In this document: one piece after another, positions 13,397 to 26,997 of the stretch
How positions within the stretch are numbered: the first letter of the stretch is position 1
Layout of the letters: each line of letters starts with the position of its first letter
From: Rhynochetos jubatus
Lineage: Eukaryota; Chordata; Aves; Eurypygiformes; Rhynochetidae
Assembly: GCA_027574665.1 (NCBI GenBank)
Contig: CM050656.1
Location: 8,445,501 to 8,509,500 of the forward strand
DNA length: 64,000 nt
Direction of reading: 5' to 3'
Notes under the pieces: model-generated
What the model saw: only the letters and a program-made list of their open reading frames with translations
Databases searched by the model: none
Told to the model about the DNA's origin: nothing
Made by a program: the position numbers and the translations under genes

Positions 13397-15785
13397 GTTC
13401 ACAGATGCGTGCCAAATCCATGAAGTGCAGATCAGCTATCATAGTCAAGCCAGAGAGAGTTCAGAGTTGGAAGGTTCGTTCATGTCTGTCTCCCAAATAA
13501 CTTTATGCAATTTGAACATTTGTGTGTATCAGTAAATCTTTGCTCGAAGGGTGAAAGTGAACTGCATTTTTTTATTTCCTCCAAGTCCTGTAATTATTTA
13601 GATCATCAGTGGATGTTGTGTTGTCTAAGGCTTAACAGTGCCACAAATTATCAATCAGAAACAAGACATTGGAGGGGATGGACTTTAGGTCAGACTAAGT
13701 AAAGCAACCTTTAAATTCCTAACTACGTCTGTGCTGTTCAAGAACTGGACTGGACCTCTCTGATTCTGCCACGGGATTCAGATTTTCATAGCCTTAAATT
13801 TTCATAATGGAAGTTGTTTAAAAGCTGTCGCAGTCAGAGCTGTGCCTTGGCTTATCAGATACTACATTACCGCTGTTCCCAGAGAACTAAAATTTCCCCA
13901 GGTCCTTTCATGCAGCCTATCTGTAACATACCTGTTGACATGAAAATAGAAGTTTAAAAAAAATGTAATTCATAAGAAAAGTCTAATTATTTGTGACATT
14001 TCATCCATCATGTCCTAAGCTTCTCCAGAGGAAAGTAGTAACATTTTGTCTCCTTGACAGCCAACAACACACTGACGAACTGAAAAATGTTCTGCTACAT
14101 TTCAAACTGCAGCATTTATGAGTAAAGAGCAAGTGCAAACTAAATAGCAAGAGTAAAGAGCAGGAACCCACATAAGTAGGGGGCAGAAGCTTGGAGAGCT
14201 TTCTAAAAGCTTTCTCCTGGGTTAAAACCCAAAAATATCCTTCAAAAATAACCAGAAGATTTCAGAGCAAGCAATCTGTTGGATGGAAGCTATAGCAATA
14301 CCACTCAGCGCAACGTGCACTGACTTTCCGAACCACTGCTGTGAGGAGATGCCTTGGGTGCATGTGGCAGCACAGTGCAGTTCATGGGGAGCTGCAGGAC
14401 CCAACCGGAGATGGGTTGAAAACAGCTTTTCCAGATATCCCCCAAGTCCCTACCCCCAGCACTTCAGGACTACAAAAGGAGTGCTTATACCACGTAAGGG
14501 GAGGAGAGCAGAGCAAGGCTATGGAAATTACCCTCCTATTTTTTTCTTTTAAAGATGATACCTAAGCATCTGAAGCATTGCTATTAGTTCATACCAAAAC
14601 TCACTTTGCTTCTGCATCCTCTCTCTGTGATGTACCAAGTTAGGTAATTCCCCATACTGACATTCTTTCTTTCTCATTACTGTTAGGCTTTAATCAAATT
14701 TTGGTGACCCATCTGTTCGTGGATGACCCATCTCTTTCTGCATGGCTCTTGTAGTCCTGCTTTTGGATCTAGATGCCTCTGCTCCAGAACCTGCAGGTCT
14801 CTCCCACTTTAGCAAAAAGAAAATCTCTGTTAGTGACCCAGATTCCTACAGACATTCAGATATTTAACTCCCACTGTTTTGCTGGATACTCAGAGATCTC
14901 ACATCTGTGAAACATGCTGTTTCCATGCATTGATGGAGTGTGAAGGTTATCTGTGTCGGCATGCACAAACATGCACATACAGCCCTTCCGCCTACTGGTG
15001 TCCTGTTGGCAGATCTCATGCTCTCTAAACCTTGTCATTTAAACAAAGTGCAACATCCCGAAGTAGGGTATCAGTCTAATCTGGGAAGTCTAATGAAGAA
15101 CAAGTTGGAGAATTTTGAAGTTGTTTGGATGTTCTTCCTTTTCTGGTCTCTTGTTTTAGAAAAAATCCTTACTTGCAGAAGCTATAGCACAGTATTTCTC
15201 TTTTTAGCTCTGAAAGGCTGCGATTGTTCTTTGAGGAAAATAGAAGTTTATGCAGCCATTCCTAATCTTTCACAGGGTGGAGGCTTTTTCATTCCCATTC
15301 TTTTTTTCTTTTTCCTCTTCTGTGATGCGCACACACACAAAAAAACTCAGGAGTACATCGTGAGCCGAGCTGTATTTTCTGTTTATTGCCACCAGGTTAA
15401 TAACAGTAATGGTGCGAGGAGAAAATGAAGTGTTATGTAAAATCCTGCATTGCAGATTTTGGTGCTGATGCAAAGAGCTCAATAAAGTGTAACACTTTAA
15501 TCATGGAGATAAAAATCACACAGCAGCTTCAGAGTCTTCCAAGATGCAGAGCCTTAAGACAAAATAGAAATGGGAGAGAAAGAGAAACCATATTATTGAG
15601 TCCCAGAAAGGTTGGGGAAGAAAATAACCCACTTTCTTTGCTTGTGATGCTTTGATTCAGTCTTTGTATGCACAAGATAAACAAGTGAAAATGTGTGTAG
15701 ATAAATTTCCTGGTATTAGAGAGAGCAAAATGCCACAGCCTTATATACAACTCAGTGACATTTAGAGGAACCTGGAAACCTTTAA

Positions 15786-15888
15786 AAAACAAAGCAAACA
15801 AGTCCCTTCCTACAAAAAACCCAAAAACAAACCACCAAAAAAAAAAAAAGAAACCCAAACCAAGACCCCACCACCAGAACCTCCCCCC
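15786..15888. repeat. A/C-rich low-complexity tract
   Basis: A roughly 100-bp stretch made almost only of A and C on the + strand. It includes a run of about thirteen A near 15838-15850 and ends in a run of eight C. It is low-complexity sequence with a strongly strand-biased composition and no coding sign. Confidence 0.8.
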
Positions 15889-18800
15889 CCGCACGGTATG
15901 ATGATACGTATTCTGCTTTTCAAGCAGGCCAGCAGCCCAGCACAGTTTTAGCTATGGTGATTCTGAGTACAAGTTCAGCATGCTAGCACAGAAGAGGAGT
16001 TGACTTTGGATGGTGCTTACACTCTGCGTCTCTTTGTGTTGCTGAGCTTCGTGTCTCTGCTTCCCACATGCAATTTAAGATTATAGTCCTGTCAAATGAT
16101 TGCACATAAAGTTGTTGGCATGTGGGGTTATTTTGGGGGAGAGAGAGTGAAAGAGATCTCTCCTGTGCAGGGAAATTTGTGGCCGTAATGATACGGAGCA
16201 CCGTACTAAAAAGTTGGGACAGTGCTAAGGACTATATATCTCTGAGCTGGACCAGTTTCTGTGAGGCACCTGACTGCAGTTGTGTGCCACGTTTATTCTC
16301 CCTTGAAAAATATTTCCAAAAAAAGTCCTTTCCCCACAAGTTGGCTATTGAAAAGAATATAAGGATATTATTTGTTGGAGCCAACACAAAAATTGTCAAA
16401 ATACCTAGTTCAGGGCCAAGAAGAATGCTTCAGGTAACTCAGAAAAATGTCACATGGCTTTGCCCCTAGGATCTGGAAATAGAATAGCTGAATATATAGA
16501 AGGGAATCTCTGTGGCAGAAGGCAGTGACCATCCAGCCACCCCAGAAGATGTTTTTCCACCCTGGGGTGGTGCAGTGCCAGCAGAGAAGCCATTCCAGAG
16601 AACATACGTATTCAGCATGAAACGTTACTCAGTTTTAGCTGGTGTTTGGATGTTTGAGGTTCAGTTGCCATTACTTGAAGCGGTAGAACAGCCTGCTGAG
16701 CCGAGTCATTTACTACTCAGAGAAGCAGGAGGGAAGGGTGCAATACCTTAGTTTTGTTGTGGGGTTTCCATTAGCCCCGTTCTGTCCCAGTGCTTACATG
16801 TTTGCAGCTAGTTATCGCTGCCTCTTTCAATCTATTGTATAGTTATTCCCTTGGGTAAGAGTCAAGGTTAATTCAAGGGCATGCTAAACCTCGCTGGGGC
16901 TTGAAGGTAACCCAGAAGGTTTAATGTTCCACCAGCTGTGATAACCTTGTGCCAAAGTTTGGGACCACTGATTGAAAAACTCCTACAGAGACAGAATCAG
17001 GCATATGTATTTAATGGCTTGTGGTATCTGATAAACTCTGTCATCACTGCTTACCCGTGATATGCCCATCATAAAGAGTGCCTGATTACATGGCTGGCTT
17101 AATCCATATAGTATGAGAGCTGACATTTTATATTACTTTATATCCTCTTGTCCAGCTGAGTTCACTTGTGTGGAATTAACAGATGTCAGATTTGGACGTT
17201 ATGAGCATGGATGCCACAAGAAATGTGGGTAAATAATCAAACCCTTGTGTACTGTTGCTGGACCAGGTCATGGGAAGAGATGGCAAAGAAAGGCAAGGTT
17301 TCACAGGACCCTGTAATATTTTCTTGGTGGATTTTTGGGAGAGCTGAGCAGTGGACCAAGCTGTTATCACTTTGGAAGCTAAAATCTTATCCTAAGGGTT
17401 ATCTGAAGTAAAAACCTCCTGCTTTTCTGCTGAGATATGTCTGTGTCCATGAACAGCATCTGTTTCCTAATGGTGTGTTAAAACATTCATTTTCCCTTGA
17501 TGCAGCTGTAATAATGGCATAGGGATCTCAACTTTATCTTGGTGTTATACCGCATATTTGGGGTAAAGGACCAGGTGGGCTTTAATTACCAACATGTCTT
17601 GAAAGACAGAATAGCTGGTAGCTTTGAGCTCATCCATAAAATCGAAGGGACAGTGTTCTGGGAAACTTGCCACATCATGTCAACAGGCCTTGTTTGCTTT
17701 TGAAGATTACAGGCAACTGGGTAGATTTGAAGATCTGCCTTTTTAAGGACAGAAACTAATAAACAAAGGCACTGCAGATGATAAGAAACAAAACCTCTGT
17801 GCAGGCTGTTCGTTGCAGGGCAGGACTTTGCCCAGATGGGGGGGTTCATCTGTAGTCTCTGCTCATTGGCCTGGCTGTCCTGCCAGTGGAAGCCCAGGAG
17901 GGTGGGAAGAAACCACCCACCTTGGCTTCACATGCTAGATCTGTGTCTGGAGTGGGGAAGAGACCTACAGTGGTATTACAGAGCTGGTATTACCAGCATG
18001 GCTGGCCCACAAGGATGTGAGTTTGGGAAAAGAGGCATTGATCTTGTATGTCTGGAGCTAGCACTCAAACCCATCTCGAGTATTAGGGGGTAGGTAGTAC
18101 TCAAATTTGTGCTCCAAACGCAAGCAGATGCTCGTGGTTGGTTTAGGAAAAAGCTGATACAGGTTCTTCGTATGTTATTATAGCTGTCCTGCTGGCTAAG
18201 TTTAAACCCTTTTTATCTCAGAATAAGGTTAAATTCAGAATCAATAGCTTCAGGTATTCCTATTCTTTTGTATTTTTCCTGCTCTTCATCCCCACCCCTG
18301 CACACAGTAATTCTGTATGATTCGTACAATTGATTCTTTGGGTTGGGGGATGATGCATAAACAGCTCAAGCAGCTGATTGAGCTGGAAAAAAAGACAAAC
18401 CTCCAAATATTTAGATTTTTTTTGCCTAGCTGGACTGGTTCCCTAGATCGTAACATGGACTCCTAGCAAACTCTGGCAGCTTATGGTATTGCATGGACCT
18501 GGCAATGAGTGGTTACCCATCTGTGGGGAAAGTGGGGAGGATGGAGTTTTTGAGGTTGTCCTTGTTGCCAGAAACATGAACGTCAAAACAAAGAGCCAGT
18601 CCACAGTGGGGCTGTGACACTGTCTGAATGAAAGGACAGGCAGTGGGGGTGAATGCATTGGAATTAATTAATGCAGGTAATGCTTTTATGTTGGGAAGAG
18701 CTAGCAACACTAACACCATTGGTTGCAGAAACAATAGGCTTTTGCTTGATTTTGAGGGTGGCAAAAATAGGAACTCACCAAAGACAGAGGCACCAATGAA

Positions 18801-21230
18801 ATGATGGGTGTACATTAGAGTACACTTTCTGATGCTGATGTAGTGGTTGGGGTAGCTTCTAGTCCTGGGAGACTAGAAACACTGTTTGCAACTTTAAAAA
18901 GAGCAAGCCAATGATTTCCTAGCGCTTGGTACATAGCGATAGCGCTCCTACCTCCCAGGCATTTAGATTTTGTGTGTGCCTTTTCCAAACATTTATTACT
19001 ATTTCCTCTGCTTTTAAAATACAGCCAAGCTATTTTTACTGGGGGCGGTAGTGCTTCTTTGTTGTTTTGTGGCTTTTTTTTTTTCTTGTGGGTTTCTCTC
19101 AATATAACACATGAGAGACAGTTAGAACAATCAACATAAAACCCTACAAAGCAATGGCTGGATCTGCAGTTAACCCTTGTTTTAAAAAACATGAGGTTCC
19201 GTTTTGCCTGTGTCCTTTTAACACTATGGATCAGCTCTGTGTCAGAAAAAAACAGAGAGGGTAATCCAGCCCAGAATTTAGTGAGCTGCTATGGTGTATC
19301 ATTTTACTTCTAGGTTTCTCCAGCAAGACAAAGTGGTTAAAAATGTTGCTACACCTTTCCATGGAGTAGGATAGCATTCTCTGAGCGTGTTGCTTGCAGG
19401 TGTGTTTGTCTGATAGACTCTGGTTAGAATCAGTACCCATTTTCCTTGCCAGGAAGAAAAGAAAAAAATAAAAAAGGAAGGTAACTGATGACAAACTTTA
19501 GGAGTAGTCATAGTATTTGTTTCCACTTCTGGTCTTACAACGGCTTTAACGCTGTGCAATTACGGACTTGTTCTAAATTTTCTCTTGCAAGCAGACCACC
19601 TCACGTCTTAAACATCTGCAGTAGTTCCAGCAATGAAACTGGGGCTATTGTAGCACTGAAATCTCTAAAATGGCAGTGATTTTCACTTGGATAGTGATCC
19701 ACTATACATCTGGAGATGTAGGTGTTGCCCTCAAGGAGCTGTATGTGGCATAATTTCTTCCTTGAGAACAGGGCATAATGAGATCACAGCTTCTCCGAGT
19801 CTCAGCTGTTGAGCAAATCCCTGTCAGGCCTAATAGCCAATGCTTTTTTCCCCTTGATCGGCTGGGCTTTGGTCATTGCTGAGTTGAACATTGTTCACTA
19901 AATGAATAGCTCCAAGAATGCAAACTTCACCTGTTATCCTTCCATTTAGGAAAATTGAGAGTTTTTAGTCTTGTGTGGTCTGCATTCAAGAGATGAGAGG
20001 AAAAAAACCCCACCTAAATGTCTCCATTTAAATGTAAATTTTGACTTTTCAGGTCTGACAAAGTAGGGTATTTGTTTTTATAAACAATATATATAAATAA
20101 AAGCCATAGAATTGAAAGAATAAAGCCCCTCTCTTGTTGATATTGATATATTTTCCACATAGTAATCTTTGCTCTCATCATGTTATGTATTTTTCTGTTT
20201 CTTTTTACTTTAAAACTAATTTTGCTTTGAGAACAAGAACAGGAGATCGTTAGGAGGAAATACTCTGGCGCTGGCTTATGTGGAGAAAACATGCCATCTG
20301 CCTAATGTGTTTCATCTTGTGTCGGCCTAAGATGTGTTGTTTGGGTTTAACGTGCCAGTCACTGGCCCAGAAAGAGTGCAGGCAACAGCTTTGAGACATA
20401 TCCTGGCTAGGTCTCCCAATCCTTCCTGCTTTCCAGAGACTACGCTCACTGTGAAATAGGCCACAAGATTTTGGGCAGAAGGCACAGTTCTCATCACCTA
20501 CCGTGTCCTCGCATTAGAGTCCAAGAGGCATTTGTGCAAGGAACTGAAGCGGTTTGGGATATATTCTCAGTCTTCACTATATCATGTTTTTAAGAAGCAA
20601 AAGCAAAGACCCAGCCTCAAAGTGGGTTATTTCAAAGAGGTCTGGCTGGTGGGTCTGCAGAGCTGGTGGCTGGGGTTGTGGCGCTGCCTCCCCAGTGGCA
20701 GCCACACAGTGAAGGCTTCACCCTTCTGCTATGATAGGGAAGCACTGGAGAAGGCTTTTGAGGTAGCATCACAGAGACACATGCACCGGAGTCCCAAAAG
20801 CAGATTAGCCATGCAGTGGAGCCCTCCATGCTCTGAACTGGCAGGTCTCCACGGTCTGTCTGCCTGGAGGTGGGTCAGAATGAGTCCAGCCTCTGTCCCT
20901 GCTCCACTGTGCGGCATGGACTCAGCTGCCTGCGTGGACGGGGCACGTTTTGGGGCTCAGCGCTGGGTCAGCACCATCAGTGGCCAGGTTTCAGAAATGG
21001 GTCCTTCTTCTGTATCAGATCTTCTTTATCTCTTTCTGTCATGGGATTCTTGCCTGACAGATGGATGGCACATGTCTCAGCTGGGTAAATGTAGCTGGTC
21101 ATATTTTGTTACACTGTGTGTAATAAAGACTTTAGCTTATTTTTTTATTAAGAAAAGAAGGTGGCAGACAGCTTTAAATGTCTGCCTAAGGACAAAACGA
21201 ACTGAGTTTTGCAGATAGCTGCTTTTTTTT

Positions 21231-21247
21231 CTTAATAAATAAATAAA
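21231..21247. repeat. AAAT tetranucleotide repeat
   Basis: Three to four tandem AAAT units, which incidentally create overlapping AATAAA hexamers. No polyadenylated transcript can be inferred from this alone. Confidence 0.75.
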
Positions 21248-23549
21248 TGGGAAGATTTTTATGTTGATAATAAAAATAACTAATGCAGAGCTTTTTCCAC
21301 TAGTGCCTGGAGACATGGACAGATGTGGGATTTTGAAGGGATAAAGAATTGAAATCTGTTGGCAGGTAGTTGCTATAAAAATGACTATCCTTCCTGCCTC
21401 TTATTACAGACCAACATTCCACAAATGAAGAGTCTCCGAGACAGCAAATGATGACAGGATCAGGTTCCAACCATCAGAGATAGCAGAAACCTCCTCCCTT
21501 CAGAGAAATCTGAAGTTAAAGGGAAGTGGCTGGGAAAGCTCAGAGCTTTATTAAAGAATACTTCCGGACTTTCTCACAGTGCGGTGTGTGGGAGTGTGGA
21601 GGGAGGAAACTGCCAGGGAAACTGCACAAACAGAGCAAGTTCACAGAAAGTTTGGTTTGCCTGCGAGTTGTCTGTCCAAGTTTTGTGCCAGCCCTTTCTG
21701 CCCCCAGAGAACTTTCACTACGCTGCAGTTGCATGTAGTTGGCTCCTGTTGTTGGAATGAGAGGGTTCTCACTTCTACCCTTCCGATTCTCTCCCCGTTC
21801 CCACCATGGGGGAGTGAGCAAGTGGCTGTGTGTGGCCTAGCTGGCTACTGTGCTTAAATCACAACAATATTGCTTCACCATGCAGTATCGTAGGGCCAAT
21901 CTACTGAACGGTCAGTAACGTGTATGACACAATTAGCCAGTCACTCTAGCGTTCGGTGACTCAACCTCAAGACAGCAGTGGTGATGCAGCATTTAGGACA
22001 GCAAAGAACAAATGTTGATAGGATGTACCTAGAATTCAGAGCAAATTGCTGTTCATTATAGACAGCTCTCACAGTTACAGAGAAGGATTAAAACAGGTTT
22101 AAAATACTTAGTTGTATTTAAAGATGCATTTTTACACAGACTTATAAAGGTATATATATGCACACAGGGGAAAAAGCAAACAAAAAACTACCTAAATATC
22201 TAAACCAGCCATTGGGTGGGTCAGTTGCTGCTGTCTTGGGTGGGAAATACCCCTCCTCATAGTCTTACTATACCTTTACTTAGTTATGCCCTGCTGAATC
22301 CTCTTGAGATTGTCACTCTGGTTATTTCTTATACCACTGTGCTGAATCTTGAGTCCTTGATGTTCTGCAAGACCTGAATGTCCTTCCTGTAGGAAATGGT
22401 GAAACAAATAGTAGTCCCCAATATGTGCTTGCAGGCGGCACGTTGTCTTTGAGGTCTTGTGACTTTACTTACAGGCACAGTTAGCTGCCCTGCTGTTCGG
22501 TCTGACAGGCAGAACACCAAGTGATATTGCCTGCAGCAATATGTTTACCTATTGGACAGTGTGGGTAGGGGAATATTGGAGGAAAAAAGTTTCAGATACA
22601 GCTGATGCTGGTAAGTGCCTTGCAAAGGGCATGATTTGTTGAGCTTTCAGTTGTAAGAGCAGACCCTTCCAAAATGACCAGTACGTTTTAGCTTTTATAG
22701 CGCTGTACAGATAATAAGTACTCTGGATGTAAAGCACAGAGAAAGCATGCTGCAGTTTGGTGCAAAATGCTATGCTGATATGTCTCTGAGGAGGTCAAAC
22801 ATGAGAAAATGTATTCTTCCAGTTGTGGATGAATCTTGGGTCAACAAGAGAGTTGTGTTCCTGTTTATTGGCTTTCACTTTTATCTCTTACTTGGATGTG
22901 CTTATTGCCTGCACAGTGTACAAGGAAGGAAAAGACAAACAGAACTTGCAAAGGAACAGAATAAAACTAATGACTATGGATAACTTCTGTTGGTGGCAAG
23001 GCTGTGCCAGGAAGATGAAGACAAAGAGTTTGCTTTTCAGCTGTCAGTCACTAGTAAAGCATGTGCACAACGTCCATCCACAGCCTTCCTGTCCTCCCAA
23101 GCAAGTAGATGGCCACATAACCCTTGAATGACACATTTTGTGTTGTTTCCTTCCACCTGACTTGGCAGGTTTGCAGCTTGCATGCAGGTATATGTGGTTC
23201 TTCCTTACTCCACATGGATCTCTGTAAAATAAGAACAACCACTACAGGTCTTCTTGTAGGTCCAACTAATCAGATTTTATGGGTATGTTGTTAGTAGATG
23301 GAAAAAGACACTCAGGGGCCCGTATAAGAAATTTTAGGTGTGTAAAATGTACCTTTACCTTTGATGTCCAGCTTATAGTTACCATTGGTTTAGGAGCTTC
23401 TTGAGCTGCAAGGTAATTTGTCTAATTTATTTTTGAAGTAGACAGTTTAAACTGTAGAAATATGTGTAATTTTGACCACCCATCAACCCCTTAACTTCTT
23501 AAGAACTACAGAAGTCTCCTTCTGCAACATAAATTAAGGTCTAACTAGA

Positions 23550-23930
23550 AAATAAGAACAGTGATGCTGCATCAAACCCAAGGTCTGTTTGGCTCAGTAT
23601 CCAGTGACCTGTTGCAGATGCTAAGGGATACACTAAGAACAGGGCAAAGCTTCTGGCAATGGGTAATTTGAAGATGTTGTGATCACAAAATTGTGTCCAC
23701 TGCTTTGTGTGTAATAACATAATAGAAACGGTTTTCTTTGAATTCATCTAATTGATCTTTAAGTTTATCTGTGTTTTGGATAAAATCTGGTGGCAGTGAG
23801 TTCTGCAGTATAAGATAATTTAAAAAGTGCTTTATTTTGTTTGCCTTAGGTCTTCTGCCTGGTGACTTTCTATTCTGCCAGCTGTTACTTATTCGGTAGG
23901 AAATAGTGAATAATCCCATGTATTATTTGG
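23550..23930. mobile_element. Ancient CR1/L3-type LINE 3'-region relic
   Basis: The order of segments fits a well-known amniote CR1-type repeat. A 'aagaacagtgatgctgc' opening (23555-23571) is followed by 'caaggtctgtttggctcagt' and 'atccagtgacct', then 'gcagatgctaagggata'. Further on come 'ctggtggcagtgagttctgc' (23787-23806) and a 'tttgttt..ccttaggtcttctgcctggtgactttc' section. These correspond to the family's 'ccagtatcctgtc', 'ggcaatgagttccacag' and 'tttgttttaaacctgctgcctg' landmarks in the right order. The copy is heavily diverged and untranslated. Exact subfamily and polarity need a repeat-library search. Confidence 0.65.
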
Positions 23931-24279
23931 AAGACTAGAGAAACTAGTTGTTACAGAGTTTGATTTGACTACATGCAATTCGTCCAACTGGAAGAGTTCC
24001 TAGGGAATTAAGGGTCAGGGAGTCATAACTCCTAGCTATTGAGTCTACCACTCTTTGCCATTGTAATTGGAAGAGGGGCAGGCAATGTCTTTGGGCCTGA
24101 TTTGTGTACTTGCAAAGTAAAGAGTGTGTACCCTGGTCAGAAGGTTCTCCACAGGTATGATTAAAAGTTATTGGTAAAGCACGAAACTATTAACACTACT
24201 ATGAAGTAAATAGTTGAAGAGAAAATATTGAGCTTAATGTAGTTTCAGGTGTCTAAGCACCAATTAATGATGCCTGAAG

Positions 24280-24325
24280 ACATTAAATGACTTGTGTATG
24301 GCTACAGAGCACGCAACTAGCTGTC
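24280..24325 (-). repeat. Possible MIR/L2-type relic
   Basis: A short segment reading 'aatgacttgtgtatggctac' then 'agagcacgcaactagc' fits the antisense MIR core 'gtgacttgcccaaggtcac acagcaagt'. Only one block is preserved, so this is tentative. Confidence 0.35.
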
Positions 24326-24492
24326 TAAGTCACGGTACCAAGGAGTGGTAAAACACTCGATACAGCTGCCAGGAGCATTTCAGCTGAGAAAACTTGCAGA
24401 ACCAGACCAGAGCCAAATTTAATTATTCAGTGAAAAGATATTTCTGCTTTGTAATCAAATTATCTTGCTTTAATTATCAGAATAAGGACGAG

Positions 24493-24541
24493 TTCCTTCC
24501 TTAGCTTCTTTCTCCCTTTCTCCTTTTCCCTCCCTTTTTTA
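24493..24541. repeat. Polypyrimidine tract
   Basis: About 49 bp in which all bases but one AG dinucleotide are C or T. It is low-complexity. A polypyrimidine run deep in an intron could act as a decoy acceptor, but no exon follows it. Confidence 0.75.
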
Positions 24542-25299
24542 AAGCCCTCTTTCTATGGAGCCAGTGCTGTTCAGTAGCAGACAAGTGAGCACGGTGGGAT
24601 TTACAGAGCTTCTTTTGTGGGGCAAGTGGTAGGGACATGCAAGTGAAGTCTGAGATGGGCAGAGCCAAGTGAGATCAGCAATGTTTAGTGTGAGATAATG
24701 CCCCCAGACCCACCTCAATCCCAATGCTTTATTCTAATTATGCGGGCGATTAAAACCTTCAGAGCTTGCTAAGGTCAATTCCCATATTGCTGAGTGTATG
24801 TGCATGTTTGCTCCTATATGAGGGAAGGAGAAAGGCTGAGACAGAGCAAGGACTGTCCTTGTCCAGACTCAGCCATCTAGTTTTGGCTTGAGGTCAGGCC
24901 CACAGTCCAGAAAGAGTGTATTTCCCAGCTCCTATTCATTTAGGGTAAAAATTATACAAGAATTATCCATGCAGCTGACCCAGAAGTCTTGTCTAAACTT
25001 GAACTGGGTCTTAACATTGTCTCTTTGGCCCCTCTCTAATTTAATATGCATTTGAACAGAAGTGGCTTCTTGATAGAGCCTTTCACCTCCAGGTCACCCC
25101 TTCAAATCCAATTCAGGCCTGTCGTGACCAAATGTTACCACCATCTGACGGCTCTTCTGTGTCCAGTGTGAATTGTTGGCTTCAGTCCAGTAGCTGGTGG
25201 ACAGGTGCCTGAATTGCAAAAACTGCCAGAGCTGACACTAACTGGACATCTCTGCAGAGGGGTCAAAGAGGGAATCAGCCTGGCAGATGAATTAATACT

Positions 25300-25410
25300 T
25301 AACTTGTATGCACTGTGATGCTTTATATCTTCAGAGTGCTTTACAAACGTCAGCTAATCCTCAGGAGGTGGTGTTATCTGCACTGGCAGGTGAGAAGCAA
25401 GCAGATAAAG
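25300..25410 (-). repeat. MIR/L2-type ancient repeat relic
   Basis: Segments 'gcactgtgatgctttat', 'agagtgctttacaaacgtca' and 'gctaatcctcaggaggtggt' followed by 'gttatctgcactggcaggtg' fit the antisense MIR/L2 order 'gcactg..agcgctttacatgtatta', 'aatcctcacaacaaccctatgaggt' and 'attatccccattttacagatg'. The match runs over about 100 bp in the correct order, making this one of the better preserved relics here. Confidence 0.55.
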
Positions 25411-26972
25411 GACCAGGATCAGAATATGCATGTTGTTGACCTCCCCCCTGAGGCCAAGACTACAAGTTTAGTTCCTTTCAGGGCTACTGATGGGCACACC
25501 AGTGCAGGGTTCAAGCTCATTGACGGGGGTCCTATTTTCTGTGAATAAAAGTATCCCTTACTTTTTAAGAGAGGCGGGAAAGCAGTGTTGACGGACATGC
25601 TATCCTTTTGCTGTATGACTCCATGGGTCCATCAGAAGTCTCTTCTCCATCCTCTTTGGGACAGTAATGAATCTTGTCAAATTATGCCTATCATTAAGAG
25701 GTAGCTCTATTCAGAGTGAGAACTTGCTGTGTAACTGGATTACTTTTGAAAGGCAACTGGATTGGAATGGTATCCTGAAAAACAACAGGAACATTATTGA
25801 AATAATCTGAAAAAAAATGCATGAGATGTTATGAAGAATTGCTAGAAGGTCATGCAGAATTAGTGACACATTAGTGATTAGTGTTTGCCACCTGCTTCTG
25901 CAGGGACACTTAAGAGACATTGTCAGACTGTGTGGAGGTGTCTACAGGAATAAGGAGAAATTAGCTTTTGTGCTTCATATCAGTAAAAGTAAGAGTGGTT
26001 CTAAACTGGCATCTTCCCTTTTCTGTAAGCAAGATGAGGAAACATTTTTTCAAAGTTTTTTAACCTTTATAAGTTTTTTAAAATAGTGAACCACTTTTCT
26101 ACTATTAATGTCTTATGTAAACAATTGCTGTGGTTGCCGTGGTGTTTACAAAGGTGAATGGAACAGACAGTCCATGAGATGATGAATGAAAGGAGAAAGA
26201 TGTTGTCCCTATGGTTACAGAGGGACATGCCTCTGAAGTAGTGCCTCTAGAAGGCGCGGCTTAAATCATCTGCAAAACTGGAGGTGATGCTGTAGGACTG
26301 ACTTGTCAGAAGTTATAAACAATGGCAGAGGAAAATGTTCTTGGAAGTATTTGACTGAACCTTTCTATCTGAATGTAGACTGCACAACATGTTGGTGAAT
26401 GATCAGTTGCCCTTTATTATCCTTATTAGCACATTGCGCTTGTCTTTTCTGGTGTCACCAACGTAGGCGTTGTCAAAATAGCTGAGTGTGGGATACACGA
26501 TATGGACATATTTGAGACCTGTGCAGAATTGTCTTTTGAGAGATTCTGGACCTCAGGAAGCATCAAAGAGACAGTCTTTGTGAATTTCTGAATCTTTGCT
26601 GAACCAAAAGGGGCAAGCTCCTTACGCTGTGCCAACTGTTGTGTGTCCATTTGCTTCAAACACTGCCTGAGCAGTAGGAGTGCAAAGTCTGCCAGGAGAC
26701 TCTTATGTTTGCTAGCACTGAAGACAAGCCCTGGTTTTAGCAGCTTGTATAAAACATTGCAAGGAGTTTATCCCATCCCCTGTATGAAATATTGGAGTGA
26801 AGAAGGCTTTTGGACACTCTCTCTCTAAACCAATTGCTATGCCCAAGAATTAATAAAATCCATATTGAAGTGACAGCTGGTGGACAGAGCTGGCTTCTTG
26901 CTGCATCACTTGTCTCTCTAGTGGCCCATGTTCTGGGCTCAATGCACATTTATCCTTTTATTGCGGCATTTA

Positions 26973-26997
26973 TTGATTTCTATTTATTTATTTATTA
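26973..26997. repeat. TATT tetranucleotide repeat
   Basis: About four perfect TATT units inside a T-rich stretch. Minor microsatellite. Confidence 0.75.

Noticed and set aside
14952-14967. 16-bp identity with 37046-37061 (TGTGTCGGCATGCACA)
   Set aside because: One shared 16-mer in 64 kb is near chance expectation, and the flanks do not match.
14940-15428. 162-codon open frame
   Set aside because: Starts at GTG and covers low-complexity T-rich and A-rich text with no domain.
20532-21218. Longest open frame (228 codons, + strand), followed closely by AATAAA hexamers
   Set aside because: It begins at TTG, not ATG. The first ATG is at 20781, leaving 145 codons. There is no recognisable domain, the region is GC-richer so stops are rarer, and the AATAAA hexamers come from an AAAT microsatellite.
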